DNA of 64,000 nucleotides from Lepraria neglecta (taxonomy: Eukaryota > Ascomycota > Lecanoromycetes > Lecanorales > Stereocaulaceae), in assembly GCA_033220425.1 (NCBI GenBank), contig CM065648.1, positions 1,488,001 through 1,552,000 on the forward strand, given 5' to 3'. How positions within the stretch are numbered: the first letter of the stretch is position 1; each line of letters begins with the position of its first letter. The translations under genes and the position numbers were made by a program. Under the pieces are notes generated by a model. The model searched no databases and had not been told where the DNA came from. It saw only the letters and a program-made list of their open reading frames with translations. This document shows, in pieces, positions 58,749 to 64,000 of the stretch.

Positions 58749-59300
58749 CGTATATAGACTCTTCCCTATCCTATACCCGGGGTTCTAATTAAAACGAGGC
58801 CTTCTAGATAGCTATAAACGATTTATTAATACTATTATATAAATCCTTAAGCTGGCCAATCGAAAGATTACTTAGATTTTTCGAGAATAGATACTCCTTT
58901 TCGTCTAGTTTTTCCTATATATAAGGGTTATCCGTATTAGTTTTAAGCTATACCTATAATATTTCTATTATAATTCCGAGCCTTCTATCTTTACTTATAT
59001 TAGTAATAGCTACTATAGAAGATAATAGCTCTTATAAATATATACTAATAGTTTCTCTCTATATTTCTTATTCTACTCTATTTACTTTATATTATTAGGT
59101 TAATAAGAGGCTATTTTTTCTTTAGATTATTTAGAGAGTAAATTAATTAGAATTCCTAAAGGAGTAATTAGCTATTATTTTAGTAAACTTAATATTATTA
59201 TTTAAAGAATCTAGGTATAAATAGAAGCTAGATTAGACGTTAGAAGCTTTTAACTCTTTATAGGGCTCTAGATCTAGTACCCTCTCTTAGGGAGCTAAAA
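58749..59300 (-). pseudogene. Coiled-coil gene relic, N-terminal segment
   Basis: The minus strand near 58750-58960 reads EKLDEKEYLFSKNLSNLSIG then QLKDLYNSINKSFIAI, with only a few RIP stops, and joins 49235 across element 4. Farther upstream (58960-59300) the sequence is too decayed to read with confidence. It is the same relic gene as at 42238-42459 and 48956-49235. Confidence 0.45.
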
Positions 59301-59636
59301 TTAGAGCCCTAAATCGAAGGAACGGAGGTGAAAATCTAGATACCTGCGTTGATTGGAGGTTTTTTTTAATCTATACTAAAGTCCTCCTATTATTATAAGC
59401 TAACTATAGACTATATAGACCTACTCTAAAAGTATAGTCTTAGGGCTATTATCTTGTTGATATATAATAAATGGACCTAGGATTCGAGCGACGGCGGTTA
59501 CCGAATTTAGAGCTAGGATATAAAGTATTATACGTATTTAACCTGGTTACGAAATAGCTAATATAGAAATTATCTGAGGTTTCCCCTCTTTCTACTTTAT
59601 AACTACTATCTATCCTTTCCTATTATACCTATATAA
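59301..59636. other. TA-rich stretch with no gene seen
   Basis: A short non-coding interval up to the LTR of the BIR-Gag element. It could include the former start or promoter of the coiled-coil relic gene on the minus strand. Confidence 0.4.
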
Positions 59637-59827
59637 TATTATAGACTAGGCTTATACTATTTCCTTCGTTGCCTTACCAATAGTACTCTAGCCCTATCGG
59701 GTCTAGCTCTAGGGGCTACCGTAGCCGTATACTTATATAGATCCTTCGCGCGCTCCTTTAGAGCTTTCCTCCTTAGCTTTAGTATCCTCGTCTATATATC
59801 TACTATACTATTGGCTAGACTCTGACA
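59637..59827 (+). repeat. 5' LTR of the BIR-Gag element
   Basis: 191 bp, from tattatagactagg (ancestral tgttacgggctgg) to ctctgaca. It differs from the 3' LTR mainly by C-to-T and G-to-A changes. Confidence 0.9.
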
Positions 59828-60311
59828 TTATACTAAAGCTCCAACCAAGCTATAGAGGTATATCACTATATATACCTCACTAGCTATCTTAGGCCGATAG
59901 TACTGGTATTCGCCAACTAGGTCCTTTATAGGAACACGGTATATACTAACTACCTAACCACCATCCCTTGCCCTGGATAAAGCAACAGGTTAAACAGCTT
60001 TAGATCAGACTATCACTAACTCATCCGTCCAACTATCTAACCATCTAACCATCCAACCATCTACCGACCCTATTACCTAACGCCTCACCGCTAGATCGAT
60101 CTCTTTACTAAGCCGTCGATATAGATATCCTTCCTACTAATAAACCTTCCTCCCTACCTTAGAGCCCTGCTTAATACCCTGCCTTAGAGCTCTGCTCAAT
60201 ATATTAGCTACTCTACTAAAATCCTTAACACCAAGATTCGATCCTTTTACTAGATCGTCGAATCCTCACCGAGTCCTCTACCTCTTACCGACATCCTTAC
60301 CCCCGTCCAAG

Positions 60312-61667
60312 ATGTCGATATACGAGGAACGCCTTGCCTCGTTTACCGATTGGCTATATAGCCTATATGCCTCACCTACACCTGAAGATCTTGCAGATGC
60401 TGGGTTCAGCCATCAGCCTACAAGCAAGGATCTAGATACGGTTGTATGCCAGGTATGCAAGACCTCCCTATACGATTGGGAGCCAGAAGACGATCTAATG
60501 GAGGAACACTATTCCCGCTCAAAAAGCTGCATAAGATTCCCCTCGAAATCATTCCCAACAATGATGATGTTTGTTCAAGATGTTACGGCATTACTATAGA
60601 AAAATTCACAAGCATCATCACCGCAGGCATCGCTGATAGCTCCGCAGCCATCGCCAAAAGATATCGGATTTCTGGATCCATCGCTGCAGCATGACTTTCC
60701 TGAGCTATACTTATTTCATGATGCCCATACCTTCTGTGACCGCATTGAGCGCTGCAGATCAGAATCTGGATTCCTAGGAGCCGATATCCTAGAGCTCCTA
60801 CCGAAATGTCTGCGCGGTGAAGCTCTGAAATGGTTCCGCCAATCAGACTATCAGGATCTTGCAGCATGCTTGCAAGCTTTGAAAGCTAGGTTTTCGCAGG
60901 CATCGCAGCTATGGCCGCATGAGGCTCTGCGGGAGGCTCCGCAGGAAGCTCCGCAAGCAACAGGCCGATCAGCATGTCAAGCTTCTGAATATCACTATTG
61001 CAAGCTCTGCAACGCCTCGTTTTCCTCAATGGCACGTCTTATGCGACATACGCAGGAAAACACTTGCAACAAGCCATCCTACAGGCACTGTGAAATGGTA
61101 TTTTCGTCAAAAAATCGGCTGTACCTACATCTGCGCGAGGAATGCCAAAAACAGATGTATAGGAGATCCTTATCTAGATCCTTATCGATATCCTTACCCC
61201 AAATCCTTTTACCCGCATCACAGCCTAAAGAAAATAGGGCATTACTACCACCATCACCCGCATACTTATCCTTATCCTTACTACCCCTATTACCGCCGCC
61301 GATATATCGATTGTTATCGCCTCCGCTACCTATATATAAGGTCGTCAAGAATTACCTCATCGTCGAAGACCTATATATAAGATATACACCCCGATATCTG
61401 AAAATAGACGATTTATTTCGTATATTCGGACGATGTTCCGCTCCTACTAAATCCTCTACTCGTTCCTCCGCCATTTCCGCTGTTTCTACCTCCGCTGCTC
61501 CTACTGTCGCCCCTGGGCATCCATCTATAAGGCATCGAGGACGGCGCCTAGCTAAAAAGGGGGACAGAAGCACTAAAACACCTAAAACACCTAAAACACC
61601 TAAAACAACAACAACAACAAAAAATCCTCCTTTTCCTGGAACACCTCTCCAGCTGATACCACACTAA
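60312..61667 (+). pseudogene. BIR domain - Gag-like - zinc finger protein with one in-frame stop
   Basis: One frame runs from ATG 60312 to TAA 61665-61667 with a single TAG at 60597-60599, probably a RIP-changed CAG. Residues about 8-80 form a BIR domain: EERLASFTDW, then LADAGFSHQP, and zinc ligands in exact BIR spacing C46-x2-C49-x16-H66-x6-C73. After the stop, residues about 115-195 are Gag capsid-like (FHDAHTFCDRIERCRS, LRGEALKWFRQSDYQDL). Two zinc-finger-like motifs follow near 60998-61135 (YCKLCNASFSSMARLMRH and HCEMVFSSKNRLYLH; one Cys of the second is Tyr). The tail is Ser/Pro-rich with a TPK repeat. BIR domains bind peptides or caspase-like partners in IAP and survivin proteins. Its role on a Gag is unknown. 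Confidence 0.75.
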
Positions 61668-62761
61668 TTAGTACCGCTGCTATAGAGATCTCGTACAAGG
61701 AGCTGCCCTGTCGCAACACCTTATCCTACGCGAGCTCCGCCCTATTTACTAGAACATCTCTCCTGTCAACACTATACGAATCGGTACTACTACTACGGAG
61801 ATCTTGTTCCACCAAAGCGCCCAATGGTAACACCTCACTGCCTTCCGCCCCCATGCGAGCTCCGCCCCAAAGCTCGCAATACCATTGGCATTAGATCTGC
61901 TGCGCATCAGAACCTAGATGCTTACTATATGCATTAGGCCACTGATGCCCTACACCTAGCATACTTGCCCCGAAGCGGCATGCTCATACATCTTAGTCAA
62001 CTAGACGATCCTTTCGATAGGCTGTTCGTCTTACTATTCCCTTGCGAAGCCACTGATTCCGAATCTTCACCGCCGAATCCTTACTGATGGCTTCGAAAAA
62101 GCTAAGAAAGAGTATGGGTCTATATCAAAATCTACATTTATATGGGAATAAGAATTGGGAATAGCCATACCAGCTACTACCAAGTTCTGCGGGCGCAATT
62201 TGTTCTTCCCCGCAGCACTGTATATCCCAGTATCACCGCAGACCTGCACCGTTGCTCAACCCCAATAAGAGGCAAGCTATACCAGATTTGGCCTAGTCCG
62301 GATGCCAAGCAGGTGGAACGCTACCATTTTTACTGCTTGCAAAGCGCTGCGCGCGAAACACACATTCTTTTCGACTTTTCGACTTTTCGATTTTGAATCC
62401 TAGGGGTAAGCCAAGCCATCCATCAACATTGGCTTAGTCCTTTAATATCCTAATACCTGCCTTCGCTCATCATGGACTATCCGATACCTCAGAGCCACTA
62501 TTCACAAGTGTTTAGGTGGTTGCTGTTGCCTATATCGCTGTCACCATATCCTGACTTCTAGAGAAGGAATCTTGGCATTCCGCAGAGCCGTAACTCCGTA
62601 ACTGCTCCTGTCAACCACCGCCAACGCCATAGACGTCATAGATAGATGAATGTTGGATAGATGGATGGATTGATTAATGGATAATGGATAATGGATGTTC
62701 TGTTGGATGAATCGTCGCCTGCAGGCATCAGGGTCGATGCCTAGTAGAGGTGGGGGGGTAA
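61668..62761. other. 3' internal region of the BIR-Gag element, no pol seen
   Basis: Balanced composition, little RIP, no frame with recognisable protease, RT, RNase H or integrase motifs on either strand. Simple runs tttcgacttttcgacttttcga (near 62370) and atggatggattgattaatgg (near 62660) are present. It may be untranslated sequence or an unrelated insert that replaced pol. Confidence 0.5.
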
Positions 62762-62952
62762 TGTTACGGGCTGGGCTTGCACTGTTTCCTTCGTTGCCTT
62801 GCCAACAGTACTCTAGCCCTATCGGGCCTAGCTCCAGGGGCTGCCGCAGCCGCATGCTTATATAGATCCTTCGCGCGCTCCTTTAGAGCTTTCCTCCTTA
62901 GCTTTAGTATCCTCGTCTATATATCTACTATACTATTGGCTAGACCCTAATA
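62762..62952 (+). repeat. 3' LTR of the BIR-Gag element
   Basis: 191 bp starting tgttacgggctgggc, followed by TATAA. It is better preserved than the 5' LTR over its first 100 bp, and the two are nearly identical over the last 90 bp. Confidence 0.92.
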
Positions 62953-63461
62953 TATAATATAAAGATCTTGTGTTGAATCCAATCTTTTGAAAGTAATAAT
63001 CCGATAGATATTCTATACGTATATTAGAATGTAACAAGATAAGATAGTATATATTATCTATCTAAGATAGTCACTTTGCTTTTCTATTGATACTAGTAAT
63101 CTTATTATATTCAAGTTGTCCGAGCGTATAATTACGATGCTACTAGAATAGATACCTTCCTTCTAGATGGCCGCTACTAGTAGAAAATAGTTTTTTTAAG
63201 TCTAGTAGTATTAAAACCTCTAGATTATTAAGGATAGCCTTAATATTAATAACTAGCCTATAGCTAATACGGACTTCTTTAGTAGCCTTATTAAAGTTAT
63301 ATAATTTAAGATAGACGAAGAATAACTAACGTAGTTCCTTACTCTAAATAGTGAAATCTCCTAATATATTACTAGGCTAAAGTATTAGATAATTCTCCTT
63401 ACCTCCCTTTCTCTAGGAACTATAGTAGTACTTTTCTAGGTTATAGCCTATTAGAATAGAG
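62953..63461. other. TA-rich interval, no gene seen
   Basis: Roughly 500 bp between two LTR elements, with RIP-type composition. No open frame or repeat beyond short TA runs is visible. It is probably an old RIP-damaged sequence. Confidence 0.4.
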
Positions 63462-64000
63462 TGTTACGATCAGGAAACATGATCAGGGATGCGCTCAAGG
63501 AGCGTAGCGCCCGTTATAGTTCGAGTCGACGAATTAGTATCCGACTCGGACAGACCCTAAAGGCTTGGCATATTAAGCGATGAGCGCAGTGGTCGCAATT
63601 AGCGCAGGTGCGATTAGTGCGATCAGTGCGATCAAGAATGCTTGGCATGGATTTCGTATATCTATATATACGGAGTACTATTTACCACTTGGAGTATCGT
63701 GCTTAATTTACTTCCTATTTATAGTTTACTATATATAATAGATCTCTTAGGCTAGGCACTAAATATATATTATCTAATTATATACTAGACCCGCTTAGCA
63801 TCACTTGAAGCCTACTTTATACTCTTGTTAGGTTGTACCTCTATCCCTATTAAGAATCAATCTATATACGATACTAGCACGCAACGTATTTATAATACTT
63901 TAAGTACCCTTAAGGATAATACTATACTAAGAGACTCTAGGGTACCTACCTAAGCTCCTTAGGAGGAGGAAGCGGATAGAGACACCCTACTATTAACGAA
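63462..64000 (+). mobile_element. 5' end of a further Ty3/gypsy element, running off the window
   Basis: A 5' LTR (63462-63897, 436 bp, starting with an intact TGTTACGATCAGGAAAC) is followed by the internal start ctttaagtacccttaagg. It matches the beginning of element 4 for the remaining 103 bp, including the gag leader ctccttaggaggaggaagcgg. Its LTR gives the uninterrupted sequence that proves the Helitron N1 insertion at 18005. Confidence 0.85.

Larger units (their letters stand above)
59637..62952 (+). mobile_element. BIR-Gag LTR retroelement (3316 bp) with TSD
   Basis: Two 191-bp direct repeats (59637-59827 and 62762-62952), with target duplication TATAA at 59632-59636 and 62953-62957. 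A polypurine run (agaggtgggggggtaa) precedes the right LTR. The interior encodes one BIR-Gag-zinc-finger frame. About 1.1 kb after it (61668-62761) has no recognisable pol. This makes it a non-autonomous, Gag-only element that would need enzymes from elsewhere. RIP changes are concentrated in the left ~600 bp, and the right side is nearly clean. Confidence 0.88.

Overview
The window looks like a repeat-dominated region of a filamentous ascomycete (Pezizomycotina) genome. Most of it is very TA-rich. Old transposon genes are full of TAG/TAA codons that replace CAG/CAA/TGG, and zinc-binding Cys and His codons have become Tyr. This is the signature of repeat-induced point mutation (RIP). One block, about 32.8-42.1 kb, has balanced composition, spliceable short introns and fungal codon use.

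Left arm (1-31.4 kb): nested transposons. A RepHel Helitron (copy A, + strand) is split by a Ty3/gypsy chromovirus (1268-7839). It abuts a second, truncated gypsy relic that is itself split by another complete gypsy (10576-17266) and carries a short Helitron in its LTR. The same gypsy-plus-Helitron composite recurs in inverted orientation from 20364 onward (copy B, Helitron 22027-30750), around a 1.05 kb spacer of a different gypsy. Helitron B is interrupted by a small gag-only LTR element (26217-27679) with an open reading frame.

Island (32.8-41.9 kb): a four-exon gene (33429-38413) encodes a NACHT-WD40 protein of the HNWD/NWD type (fungal NLR-like), with twelve near-identical 42-residue WD repeats. 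Downstream lie minisatellites and a broken pogo-family (DDE_1) transposase on the minus strand. The whole 9.1 kb is bracketed by ~44-bp terminal inverted repeats with TA on both outer sides, so the NLR-like gene may sit inside a pogo-type transposon.

Right arm (42-64 kb): two more complete gypsy elements (42460-48955; 49236-58748, the second holding two short Helitrons) split one older minus-strand coiled-coil gene relic. Then comes a 3.3 kb LTR element (59637-62952) whose only recognisable product joins a BIR (inhibitor-of-apoptosis repeat) domain to a Gag-like region with zinc fingers. The 5' LTR of another gypsy runs off the end.

The two observations I consider most novel are (i) an antisense reading frame between the chromodomain and the 3' LTR of every gypsy copy here, whose Cys/Tyr spacing fits an ancestral Zn(II)2Cys6 cluster, and (ii) the BIR-Gag element. 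Boundaries of complete elements rest on matching LTRs plus 5-bp target duplications read directly from the sequence. Domain names come from my recognition of translated motifs, not from database searches.
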